Positions 33,232 to 43,945 of a DNA stretch of 64,000 nucleotides are shown here, piece after piece. Position numbers and translations under genes: made by a program. The notes under the pieces were generated by a model that worked only from the letters and a program-made list of their open reading frames with translations, did not search any database and was not told the origin of the DNA. Source of the DNA: Chimonanthus salicifolius (taxonomy: Eukaryota > Streptophyta > Magnoliopsida > Laurales > Calycanthaceae); assembly GCA_013350335.1 (NCBI GenBank), contig CM023534.1, forward strand, positions 24,757,302 through 24,821,301. Reading direction: 5' to 3'. Within the stretch, counting starts at the first letter, position 1; each line of letters opens with the position of its first letter.

Positions 33232-35732
33232 AATGAAGTTTCATCGTCTAATCTAGAAGATGTACCAAGACTGATTTAAGGATCCATACCCATGCACTCA
33301 CCTACCCATCTTCATCATTTCCATTACCCAAACCCACATATCCATCTGTCTATGTCTGAGTCCGTCTGAATCTTCAGTGTCTAGTTTAGGTTTTCATTGA
33401 GTCAGTCTAGGATTTCCTTATTTGGTCCATTTTGCACATCATGCATTCCTAGGTATGTCCGAACCCCGACTGTTCATTTTCTAAAATAATTCTTCTTTTA
33501 CACTTGGCCAGTGTCAATTAGGGAACATTGAGGACAATGTTCAATTTAAGTTTGGGGGTACTGAGGTCATTTTATCATTTAAAAAAAAAAAAAATCGTCG
33601 TCTGTTTTGTCTTTGTGACCAGCAGACGTTAAAGAACTGGATAGGAGTCATGCACGTAGACGGTCGAGTTTTTGTCTTCGCTTTGTGTCTGTCTAGAACA
33701 CAAGTTCCCCCAGACTTGTGTAGGAAAATCGTTTCCTTAGCTATGAAGGTGAGGAAGCTGGAAATCCAAGAGGAGCAACCCAGATCTCTTTGTGGTCGAA
33801 GCACTCTGGCTGCAAAGAGGAAAGCTAATAGGCTAGGAATACGTGGGAATTGTAATGGAATAATATCTGAGCAAGGAGTTCGTTGTGTGACAGCAACAAA
33901 ACATAGACCTATTAGTGACAATAGACAGATTTATTTGGACTTAGTTAAAGGTAGAGTAAGTGTGGAAAGACTGAGACTCCTTGGTGTCCAAAGAACTATT
34001 GATTTTCGCTTAAGGGACTATAAACGTCTTGACGATCTGACGTTAAACGAGTCATAGTTTTCTTAGGCAGAGAGAGACAGACTTAATCTTTTAAGGGTAG
34101 AGTAGGCAAAAGCTGAGACACCTTGGTACTTAACAAGACTGTCACTTTAGGTCTAAGAAAATCATGCGTCTTGACGATCTGTCGTAAAAAGAGTCATATT
34201 TTTTTTAGCATTAAGACGTAAATAAAAATCTTTATATCATACTTTTCTGGAAAGATTTTTATAGGATTTATGCTCAGAAGTACATGTACACAGTCAAATT
34301 AAGGTTAGTCTGAAAAAGAAAAATTTTCATGAGTCGAGTGATCACCAGAGGAATACTAGTGGAGACTTAAACCCAGTGAGTTTTAGAGCCATTCTGTCCT
34401 TCTGAGGGTTATAAGTAAACTCTTATTTCTTTGATAAGCGCATCGAGTCGTTGAGTGATCTCATTATCATTGATTTGGTCATATTACTAAGAACGCCATC
34501 AAATTTGAGTTAGTACACTTGAAATTTTTCTGAATTTATTCAAAACAAAGAAATCATCTTATGAAGCTTAGGATAGGATATAAACCATTTTTGGACCGTT
34601 TGAGCCTTCAAGCCCACCTATTTTGGTCATTCCATCTTTATAGTTCCCCATTTGAGCCTAATATAGCCTTTTTTTTGTTGACTAGCCATATTTTCCATAC
34701 CCAACTCCGGATATGGAGTTCGAGCCAAAATTTTATATCCATTACCTATCATCATATGAGAAAAGGTTAGGGAAGAATTTGGGATAGAATTCACTGAAAA
34801 ATGAAAATAAAAGAGAAAATAAAATGGGAACATCCATACATCAAAGAGGGATGTTGAAAAAGAAAAGAAGAGAAGATTCTTAAAAAAAAAAATTTGCTGA
34901 AAAAAGACATCCATACGTCAAAATGGGATGTTAAAAAAAAAATTTTGAAAAATATTAGATGAAAAATATTTTGCTCATATTATGAAGACCTCTAACCTTT
35001 TCTTATGAAAATGTAAATTTTTAGAGTCTTTTATCCCTTCTTTGATATGACCCGGTCCTAAGCCTCGTTTCGTCCTATTAGAAAGTCCTATTGATCCGAA
35101 GTCTAAATAAGGTATTTAATGTAGAGAATAGAGGAGGAAAAATAAAGGTGTTTGACTCAACGTTCTTAGGAAAGTGGCATCTAATCATGAGATCAATTAT
35201 TTTCTTCATCTATGCCGTCTTTGTTTAAAATATATGTGAGAACTTTGATTTGAAAACATAAACTCCGCTCACATATACCTTGAGAGAAAATAAACCCACC
35301 TTTGAGCGTTAGTCTTTCTGAGAGATATATCTGGTGAGGATTGAAGTCAAAGCGTATTTTCCAATGGTGATTATAAAACTTGTGTTAATTTGGAAAAAGA
35401 AGACTGTCTTAATATTGGCTATCACACACAATACTCCGAGTATAAGTCTTCTAAAATGAATTTTAGAGTTGGATGATATTTAGATTTTTGGCTATGTGTT
35501 TTCGTTGAAAAATTAAAAAAAAAATAAAAAAAATTTGATGTTTGTTGGTGTCATCACTGGAAACCCTCACGAGACTATAACTCGTCCACTAGGGGTAACC
35601 TAGGGGTTTAAAGGTTTGTTGCATATGCTAAATGCAATCGAGAGTGCTAGCGAAAGTGGTGTAATTTAGGATTTTAATTTTCCGTTTTTAGTTTTTAGTT
35701 TTAGTTTTGCTCGAGGACTAGCAAAATCTATG
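33232..35732 (+). mobile_element. Non-coding 3' region of the gypsy-like element, unit B
   Basis: Copy of 26028-28455 with a few changes. It keeps GTTTTGCTCGAGGACTAGC before the polypurine tract, a phrase commonly seen at that position in plant gypsy elements and missing from unit A. Confidence 0.6.
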
Positions 35733-35744
35733 TTTGGGGGTATT
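35733..35744 (+). promoter_or_regulatory. Polypurine tract before the LTR-like segment, unit B
   Basis: TTTGGGGGTATT directly before TGATGAACACC, as in unit A. Confidence 0.6.
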
Positions 35745-35913
35745 TGATGAACACCGTAAAACAACAATTTTACCCTTTAATATTAGATTAATTAGTCTTT
35801 ATTTTGTAAATATTAGGTATGTTTAATGTTGTTTTTAGTTTTACAATTTATTTTGAAAAATACAAGAGAGAAAATAAAAATAATGCAAAAGTGGCTAAGT
35901 CAGCACCAGAGAC

Positions 35914-36313
35914 AACCTGTGAAGAACTGAAGACCAGCCGTATGTTCCTGAAGCTTTTAGAAGCTGTGCTGAAGGCAGGAAACCAAAACAGAGCCATTTG
36001 ATCAACCATTGCCAACCAGCAAAGTAGGCGCTCTCACTGCTTGCTGCGTGTTGCTATGAGAGGTGAGAGTTTGGTAAATGGCGAGAGAAGAAAGAGCTAC
36101 CTTTGGCTGGTAGACTTGGCTGGAAGTCCCTGTCAGCACTAGGGGATGTCATCTCTGCACTTGCATCTAAGAATCAATACATACCATACAGGAATTCAAA
36201 GCTGACACATTTGTTGCAAAGCTCTTTTGGGGGAGATTGTAAAACTCTGATGTTTGTTCAAATCAGCCCATGTGCTGCAGACTTGGGAGAGACACTTTGC
36301 TCACTACCATCTT
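35914..36313 (+). pseudogene. Captured kinesin motor-domain fragment 3 (unit B left arm)
   Basis: Same content as fragment 1, with the in-frame stop after NRAI and the deletion after DLAGS. It keeps [17 protein letters not shown] and LGETLCS, where fragment 1 has changed. Pseudogenic. Confidence 0.85.
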
Positions 36314-37325
36314 GATTCTTTCAAGTACAGACAGTTGGGGAGAAACGGTGGAGGAGTCTGAATAAGGAAGAGTTTGAACCGAGATTAGAGCAAGCCAGAC
36401 AAATCCAGCTGAGAGACAAAGATAAGGATAAGAAGAAGTGGTTTTGCCGAGAGAGAGAGAAGGAAGAGATCAGAGAGGAGGGCCAAGTTTGAACTCAGCA
36501 GAAGATAGAAAAATCCAGCTGAGAGATAAAGATAAGGAGGAGGAAAGAGTTATCTGCCGAGAGAAGGGATAAGATAAGGAGAGATAAGGAAGATCAGAGG
36601 AAGAGAAGATAAGAAGGGGTTGTTAGCCGATCCAGATAGAGATGAGAAAAACAACCGATTATCAGAAGATAAAAAAGGAGAAAGGAATGAAGAAAGATAA
36701 GAAGAAAAGGAACAGAGATAGAAAGATAAGGAGTAGCCGATTCTAAGAGAGAGAAAAAAGGGGATAAGAAGATGGGTTTTGCTGACTGAGATAAGAAAGA
36801 CAAATTTAAATCCAGCCGTGTAAGCATTGTCTTTCTTATCTCAGTAAGCAAAACCCATCTTCTTATCCCCTTTTTTCTCTCTCTTAGCATCGGCTACTCC
36901 TTATCTTTCTATCTCTGTTCCTTTTCTTATCATCTTTCTTCATTCCTTTCTCCTTTTTTATCTTTTGATAATCGGTTGTTTTTCTCATCTCTATCTGGAT
37001 CGGCTAACAACCCCTTCGTATCTTCTCTTCCTTATCTCTCCTTATCTTATCCCTTCTCTCGGCAGATAACTTTTTCCTCTTCCTTATCTTTATCTCTCAG
37101 CTAGATTTTTCTGTCTTCTGCTGAGTTCAAACTTGGCCCTCCTCTCTGATCTCTTCCTTCTATCTCTCTCGGCAAAACCACTTCTTCTTATCCTTATCTT
37201 TATCTCTCAGTTGGATTTGTCTGGCTTGCTCTGATCTCGGTTCAAACTCTTCCTTGTCATTATCTATCTTCCTTTCTCAGACTCCTCCATCGTTTCTTCC
37301 CAACTGTCTGTACTTGAAAGAATCA

Positions 37326-37724
37326 AGATGGTAGTGAGCAAAGTGTCTCTCCCAAGTCTGCAGCACATGGGCTGATTTGAATAAACATCAGAGTTTTACA
37401 ATCTCCCCCAAGAGAGCTTTGCAACAAATGTGTCAGTTTTGAATTCCTGTAGGGTATGTGTTGATTCTTAGATGCAAGTGCAGAGATGACATCACCTAGT
37501 GCTGATAGGGACTTCCTGCCAAGTCTACCAGCCAAAGGTAGCTCTTTCTTCTCTCGCCATTTACCAAACTCTCATCTCTCATAGCAACACGCAGCAAGCA
37601 GTGAGAGCGGCTACTTTGCTGGTTGGCAATGGTTGATCCAATGGCTTTGTTTTGGTTTCCTACCTTGAGCATAGCTTCTAAAAGCTTTAGGAACATACGG
37701 CTGGTCTTCAGTTCTTCACAGGCT
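37326..37724 (-). pseudogene. Captured kinesin motor-domain fragment 4 (unit B right arm)
   Basis: Minus-strand copy, with an open frame from about 37819 to 37496 through GNQNKAIGSTIANQQSSRSH and [10 protein letters not shown]. The SLSALGDV...ETLCS part follows in another frame (37535-37323). It pairs with fragment 3 in the hairpin. Confidence 0.85.
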
Positions 37725-37893
37725 GCCTCTGGTGCTGACTTAGCCACTTTTGCATTATTTTTATTTTTTCTCTTGTATTTTTTGAAATAAACTGTAAAAC
37801 TAAAAACAACATTAAACATACCTAATATTTACAAAATAAAGACTAATTAATCTAATATTAAAGGGTAAAATTGTTGTTTTATGGTGTTCATCA

Positions 37894-38009
37894 CTCATCA
37901 TTATTTCACATATCACTTGTATAGTCTCAACTCTGAATACATGCATTTGGATTTTTTTTTGGCCTTATGTGTGTGAGAGAAAGGGTATGCCATCATAAAT
38001 CAAGAAAAG
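37894..38009 (+). repeat. 117-bp direct repeat, copy 3
   Basis: Follows the end of the palindrome (GGTGTTCATCA) at once and ends AATCAAGAAAAG, then continues into different DNA (CTAATCCGTTC). It diverges from copies 1 and 2 by roughly 7% and so predates the 7.2-kb tandem duplication. Confidence 0.8.
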
Positions 38010-38462
38010 CTAATCCGTTCAGAAACCTTCCCCCTTCCATTTTAACTTCTGCATGATTTGCAGGAGATGAAGTTACTTCTGTTGTTGTACCGGACATGAA
38101 CTTGATTTTATTTCACAAAATACTAGATGTTTTTCTTAGGTGTTGCTCTATTAGACTATTACTTTTTCCCAAATTTCATCGAATGACTCATTAGTTTGAT
38201 GGCTCATGTTTTAACACTATCTTGATTATATCCCATATTCTTATAACAAGCATAACAATTGCGTTAAATAGCTCTCTGTTTAACATGATTTTGATTATCA
38301 CCCTTATTTCTATAAAAAGTAGCATGATGCCTTTTATCTCTTCTTTGGACAAGTTCAATTTTATCTGAGTAATTTGGTCAGCGTTAGTCCAATACACCCA
38401 TATTTTTGGAGATATGTCACATGATAACTTCCTCCCCTTCACATTTGCTATGGTTATCGTAG
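38010..38462. other. Unassigned DNA between gypsy-like and copia remnants
   Basis: Holds an approximate 70-base internal repeat (about 38200-38265 and 38268-38335, both with ...TTTAACA..TTTGATTAT...). On the minus strand it gives an 83-codon frame with no clear domain. It may be worn copia gag sequence, but this is not secure. Confidence 0.3.
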
Positions 38463-38832
38463 CTTCTACTTGATAACAACACCAGTGCCGAGGCTGAATA
38501 TCGAGCCCTTGCGGTCACTTGTGCTAATACCGTTTGGATACATCACCTTCTGCGCGAACTTGGTTTTCCCATTCGCTTGCTGTTTATACTTCTTTATGAT
38601 AATATCAGTGCCACGTATATGGCAGCCAATCCTGTCTTCCATGCCAGAACAAAACACATTGAGCTTGACTACCACTTCATACGGGAACGTGTCACAGCTG
38701 GCTCTCATCGGATTCAGTTTGTATCTTCTTCCGACCAGCTCTCGAATATCTTCACTAAAGGGCTAACGAAGCAACACTTCTCCTTGCTTAGTTCCAAACT
38801 CGTCGTTTTTCCACCGTTGAGTTTGCGGGGGA
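38463..38832 (+). pseudogene. Ty1/copia pol C-terminal fragment (RNase H end)
   Basis: An uninterrupted frame from 38463 reads NNTSAEAEYRALA, then VWIHHLLRELG, LYDNISATYMAANPVFHART, KHIELDYHFIRERV and SSSDQLSNIFTKGL. This is the conserved end of plant copia RNase H (the usual S-AEAEYRA, DN--A, HARTKHIE-D-HF-RE, DQ-AD-FTK series). Everything upstream of this end is missing. It is followed by TTTGCGGGGGAG, a copia-type polypurine tract. Confidence 0.9.
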
Positions 38833-38833
38833 G

Positions 38834-39040
38834 TATTAACGGCAACACACCATCCAATTCAAATTTGAACTCTTCAAATTTGAACCTTAACGGCATCACA
38901 ACATCCAATTCAAATTTGAACTCTTCAAATTTGAAATCTCTCTTATCCTAATTCTTTTGTGTTAATCTTCAAAGAGGTTGTATTGTAATCCTATTTATCA
39001 TATAGTATCAACTCCAAATAAATGAAATAAATGGCTTTCA
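38834..39040 (+). mobile_element. Copia 3' LTR-like end with 51-bp tandem duplication
   Basis: Directly after the polypurine tract comes TATTAACGG (normally TGTTAACGG-like). A 51-base unit starting TTAACGGC is repeated at 38836 and 38887, containing CAATTCAAATTTGAACTC. The segment continues through GTGTTAATCTTCAAAGAGG and ends near AATGGCTTTCA. No second LTR is in the window, so this is a 3' remnant. Confidence 0.6.
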
Positions 39041-39184
39041 TGATGATGGTGATCTTTAAAACTAAGAAAATCCAAAATATGGGATTTTAATGTTCATATT
39101 CAATGTTTGAATAGAGCATGTTGATGGGCTTTGTGTTGCTACTTACATAGTTTAGATGTTATATGTGTATTGCCACGTCATCCA

Positions 39185-39440
39185 TTGGATTGATGACGTG
39201 GCTGCCGTTGGATGTATCATCGACTAGATGATAATATCACCCAAAAGACATACTTGTAGCACATTTTATAAGTGCTTAATGTGCAGCCTTCAAGGTTGTG
39301 ACTTCAAGTTACCATGTGAATTAGTAGTGGTAATAGGATTGATGACACGATTGCTTTAGTTAGATGTATCATAGGTTTGATGATAGTATCACCCAAAAGA
39401 GACAAACTTGTAGCACGTTTGTCAGTGCTTAAGGGAAGGT
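39185..39440 (+). repeat. Local direct duplication, about 150-bp period
   Basis: TGATGACGTGGCTGCCGTTG...ATCACCCAAAAGACATACTTGTAGCAC at 39189 recurs with changes at about 39340 as TGATGACACGATTGC...ATCACCCAAAAGAGACAAACTTGTAGCAC. Non-coding. Origin unknown. Confidence 0.65.
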
Positions 39441-41000
39441 TTTAAGTTCAATTAAAAAGAGACAACCTTGTAGCTGTCGCAGCAGTAGTAAGGACTTGAG
39501 GGATCGGAAGAATTACATTGTTTTTTGAAATTATTTGTTTTCTTGGATTTGTAGTTTTTCCTTTTTTTCTCTAATTGTGATGGTTCCTCCCTTATCTTTT
39601 TGTATCTCTCCTGTTTTTGAGGACTTATTTTACCCTTAATGAAGTTATCATTTCAGAAGAAGAAGAAGAGAAGCAGCCCTGTCCTTAAATGCAAATGGTC
39701 AAGGGTATTTGCCATGTTGTATAGGGGTGAACAAAAAGGAGAAGGTGCCTCTATCATTAGCCTCATAAAATAACAACAATAATCAATAATAATAGTAGTA
39801 ATAATATATAGTATCACCTAAAAAATGTAGTCTCATAATCGCAATAGCAACAACAACAATGGCAACAATGATATCGCCTGAAAGATTTAGGATTCATAAT
39901 TAATAATTGAGTTCAAATTATTGGGATCCAATCAATCGCTTCTAATTATAATCATGCAAATTTGACAATTCAATGTGTTACTACATGTGCAACAAAGATG
40001 ATGTGAGGTTGGGTCTCATTGTACTTTGTATTTTTACTTTCAAAACAATCTTTCTCATCAATCATCTTTCAACACTATTAGTATATTCTGTATAGAAGGT
40101 ATGTAGTTTTCAAGCATCAACCCTTTCATGTCATATGAGGACAAAACATGGAAAGCATAGGATGACTGGTTGTTTACGTGCGCTATCACGAGGAATATTC
40201 ACATTCCATGATGCCCATGAGCCAAACCATGGGAAGAAATGTGCAAATCTAAATCAAAGTAAGAATTTGATCATACCATGAAAAAAAGAGAAAAAACTAT
40301 GGGTACGGCACCATTCAAAGACAGTAGAGATTGCCCTTCGTTATAGTGAGGACTGAGGAATCAGTCAGTTGTCTACTTCATTGGCCATTTGTATCTTCCA
40401 TTTTGTCCTTCCTCTTCCTTTTCTTCTTAGTGGGCCTTCCTGCCCCTTTTCATTGAAGGGTGGGGATCGGGGGTTGTCTCATTCACTCGTTACAGAAATT
40501 GGTACCTTCAGCCATTGCATGGTTTGTGTGGGGAGAACAGAATGGATGATTTGTTAAAGAAACAGCATCTTCCAATTCATCATTGAAAGGGTTAAGCTTG
40601 AAATTTTAGTGGGTTCTAGTATCAAAGGAGTTTGCAGAATGCTTGGAAAATCACTTTAGAGGAAATTGGTTTTCATTTCCTACTGTCATTTTCAGTTGGT
40701 ATATGATTTTCTGTTTCTATTAGGTGGCTTGTGATACCTGCCGAATCTCTCTTTAAGTTTATACATTCTTTTTTATCTTTTCATCATCATCATTATGGCT
40801 CAAATCTCATCTATCTGGGGTCGACTTTTTGAGTTCTTTTTATCCTTCCATGAATTATATTTTTTCCTATTAATGAGAATGTCGAATGTCATTTGACATC
40901 TCAGTAGTGGCCATGGGTTTCTCTGCCTCCTTCAAATGGGCTTTTGGGCTTATTGTGTGACCTTCCTCTATATAGACCATAAATGTTTAGTTCACTCTAG
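39441..41000. other. Intergenic DNA, no gene seen
   Basis: Simple-repeat-like AAT/CAA text at about 39770-39870. Near 40785-40830 the phrase CATCATCATCATTATGGCTC...GGGGTCGAC resembles the 3' end of a plant LINE family. No coding gene could be supported. The small frame 40369-40557 has no family features. Confidence 0.35.
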
Positions 41001-41043
41001 ATAAAAGTACCATGTATGGGTTTCTTCACAACCTCTGAATGAG

Positions 41044-41361
41044 ATGAAGCCGATGCTACAAGTTGATAGTCAAGGTCAGGTGTGTGGTGCAGATGCAAAG
41101 GATTCTGGCTTGGCTAGAGTTGGGAGTGCTGCAAATTGGTCTGCACACTACTGGTCTTTATCTTTATCTGGATTTTACTGGTCTTTTTTCTTTGCCATTT
41201 CTTTTTCAATATTGCTTTTGATGCTTACATGTTACTCGGATGTTTTTTTCTCAACTTCTTTAGCACATTCAAGACCTTCTACTGTAAGAAGCTCTAGTGA
41301 TTTATACTCCAGGTGTTATTGGTTTTTAAAATTTCCCAGTAAGAAAAAGGTTTTTCTTTGA
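41044..41361 (+). CDS. Hypothetical 105-codon ORF, doubtful
   Basis: Starts MKPMLQVDSQGQVCGADAKD and contains a hydrophobic segment (FYWSFFFAISFSILLLMLTC). The start has a protein-like look, the C-terminal third is Ser-rich and ends KKKVFL. I recognise no family, and no splice partner was found. It may be a relic exon or chance. Confidence 0.15.
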   Translation: MKPMLQVDSQGQVCGADAKDSGLARVGSAANWSAHYWSLSLSGFYWSFFFAISFSILLLMLTCYSDVFFSTSLAHSRPSTVRSSSDLYSRCYWFLKFPSKKKVFL

Positions 41362-41379
41362 CTCAGGCTACACAACTGA

Positions 41380-43530
41380 AGTGTAGATCTTTTGTCATGC
41401 AGAAGCGAAGTTGCGGTTTTTACAATGTTGAAATTGAAAAGCTGATTGACTATTTTTTCCCTAAACCATTGAACAATTTTATTTGAAAATAATAATGCCA
41501 TGAACAACAATTTTGTGGCCTTGCAATACTAGGAAACGGAGAAGCCATATGTAGTTCTACCTGTGACTGATGATCCTATCATTTTGATTCAGTGAAGGGA
41601 TGAACACTGACCTCGTGTTTTCATTGTGTTCAATCATTTATTTAGGGGATCAAGTGTTTGTTTACTATTGAGGGACTTTGTCGCCGGTTGTCATTATGAT
41701 TGAGAAAGTGATGGGACATTAAGCTCATGATTTATTTTTAAACAGAATTTATTTGATTGCTACTGAGTAAGATAAGAGTTGGATATTGAGCTCGTGATCC
41801 TTCCAAGGTGGAGCAAGCCCTACTTTTATACGCCTATCCGTTGCTCAAAAATAAAATGATTTTGTTGTCGATGAGAGTCAAATGAGAATTTAATATTTTT
41901 TTCCTTGTTCGATCATGAAATCCTTTTAAAACGTTGGGCATATGCTTGATTGGATGTTGATAATCTTGTAATGAATTCACCACTGTGGTAGCATGCAGTT
42001 CAATTGTCCAGTAGATGCTATCACACATTGGTTGTCAATAGAGCGTGGGTCATAGTTTAATTTAGATTCGACTTGAAATCCTATTGAGTTGAATAGGTTG
42101 GGTGAGTTTGTCAGTACAACATGGAATCGGGCATTTCTCATCATTTTTTGACCTGAATGAAATTTATGATTTGGACTTATTATTATCATTATTATTTTGA
42201 CAAATATGTTTAAGAAATTACAATAAGATCCTAAATATTGGTTATCAAAAACTCATCAGATTTTCAAAATTTGAATTAGATTTATAAAAAAGACGGGGAG
42301 GTTAGGTCTAAGTTCATTTGCTTTAAATTTATAAGAATAGATTAAAGGTCTTAGATTTAACTTTTACTAGACTTACTTTTTATACAAATTTGCATGTGTT
42401 TTTAATATATGGGATAGTCTCACCCCTTCTATAGTGTAGGGATACTCATGTTATCAAAAATATAAAAAATGGGATAATATTTAAATTATCATCGGACTTG
42501 AGAGATGTAACTATTACCAGAATCATTGGAGACCACTGAATAATCCGTAAATAACTTGGTGGTTTCAAAAACTAAGTTAATATCAGACAATTTTTAAAGC
42601 CATGAACTGTTGAAAACTTTGAAATGATAGAAGCAAATTTGATTCTCATTTTGTAAAAATTAGTGCAGTCGTGGGTGTGAACCTGAAAATTTGAAAGTTA
42701 AAGAGAGTAGTGATGCGAATTTTACTGGCTAAATTCGGGATACCTCCTTACATCTTACTTCCGCGGATTAATGGAGAAATTGGTACAGGCCAATAGGAGA
42801 GGAAAAGAATGCTCCAGTCCTTAGTATCTGCAATGCCTCCTGCAGTTATCTAAAAGACGTGTTTTAGTCAAGGAACACGTGCGCATATGCACAGAGTGAA
42901 AGACTTTACATAGTTTTCTCAAGCTGTCAGAGTTGGTTTCGTCATTTCCTTGCCAGCAATTCAAATGGGGAAAGAAACTCGGGTTATTCCGACTGGTTTG
43001 GAGCCCATAGGGTTTCTTCTCCATCCAAGAATTCGACATGTGTGTGTAGAGTGGTGTGTATGCGTTTTGAAAGACTAGTTGTTGAATGAGACACCTAGAC
43101 ACCTTCAATCATAAAAACACAATTTAAATGAAGATATAGAGAATGAGAAATTCACAAGTGATTTCAACAGATGGGCTTTGTGTGTATAAGTGAATTTTTG
43201 TGAAAAAGTAAAGTCCCATGACTGCAGTGCAGGGCAATTGAATCATAATAAGGTAACAGAAATCTGTCACAGTAAAAGAAATTATATATTATAAGTTGAT
43301 ATATATATATATATAAAAGATTCCGGCACAAGGTCTCATCATATTAAAATATAATTATAAAATAGTACAAATTAAAAATTAAGATTACATAAGAGGTGAT
43401 AAAAGTGAAGAAATTAAATGGGGTTAGATAGAACAATTAATTTATAAAAATAATTTGTTAAGTTTAAATTAAAAATTAGTTTTATATTAATAAAATAAAT
43501 TAATAATAACTAATAAGAAGCGTTTAGTTA
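41380..43530. other. Intergenic DNA downstream of the DMC1-like gene
   Basis: AT-rich. No exon encoding the expected C-terminal end of DMC1 (FQIT...GGI-DAKD type) was found here on the minus strand. A short TA run lies near 43297-43313. Confidence 0.4.
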
Positions 43531-43532
43531 AG

Positions 43533-43709
43533 CTAGAGAGAGGATATAGCTTCGGCTAGGTTGGGAGCATCGATGACCTTGCAGACACGTTGCTCGCCTT
43601 TGCCTTTCCTAAACATCAGCCTAATGGTAGAAGCGTGGGCTAACATGTGTACTCCCGCCGGTTTCTTTGGATCAGATATGAAAACTCCACCACCGGGGGT
43701 CGGCGATAA
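43533..43709 (-). pseudogene. DMC1: DMC1 exon 13 with +1 frameshift and aberrant end
   Basis: Begins in phase after CAA-G with TTATCGCCGACCCCCGGTGG. The expected codons are GCC GAC CCN GGT GGT, but one extra C makes a run of five and shifts the frame to an early TGA. Correcting for it, the rest reads [30 protein letters not shown] and [14 protein letters not shown] then TAG. Normal DMC1 continues EAEA-FQIT and GGI-DAKD. No donor GT follows GAAGCT, so the last piece appears to be lost. Confidence 0.85.
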
Positions 43710-43854
43710 CTGCAGTCATGCATACTCATAATTAAAAGATGAATAAAGATCCTGTGTCAATCACTCCACTTCCAGTCTCAACTCAACAAAATCATAGACT
43801 AAAAATTGTTCAAATGAAAAAGTATTTTCATTTTACATTCTCATTTTTTTTAAT

Positions 43855-43945
43855 TTACATGTGGAAAAATGTGAAAAACTCAGTGTAAAATCTCCACGGG
43901 TGATACAGACTGCCTTTAAGGTACACCAAATTAGACCATGAGCGT
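43855..43945 (-). mobile_element. SINE 3' fragment in DMC1 intron 12
   Basis: On the minus strand it reads TTGGTGTACCTTAAAGGCAG, then TATCACCCGTGGAGATTTTACACTGAG. This matches the 3' half of the SINE at 4450-4622 (GTGTACTCTAAGGGCAG...ATCACC). Truncated; no head was seen. Confidence 0.45.

Larger units (their letters stand above)
30528..37806. repeat. Tandem duplication unit B (7.3 kb)
   Basis: Follows unit A directly with the same order of parts. It is longer mainly because it keeps about 72 bases just before the polypurine tract (about 35645-35718) that unit A lost. Beyond 37806 the right arm of its palindrome continues to 37893, showing that B holds the unbroken end. Confidence 0.9.
35745..37893. 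repeat. Complete palindromic LTR-like segment, unit B (2149 bp)
   Basis: Starts TGATGAACACC and ends GGTGTTCATCA. Left arm 35745-36803 and right arm 36827-37893 are inverted copies over about 1.06 kb with few mismatches, around a 23-base spacer (36804-36826). The outer 100 bases look like gypsy LTR sequence, next comes the kinesin piece, and innermost a stretch built of GATAAGAAGA/AGAGAGAA words. TG...CA ends and the preceding polypurine tract fit an LTR. A foldback DNA element at that exact spot is the alternative. Confidence 0.85.
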
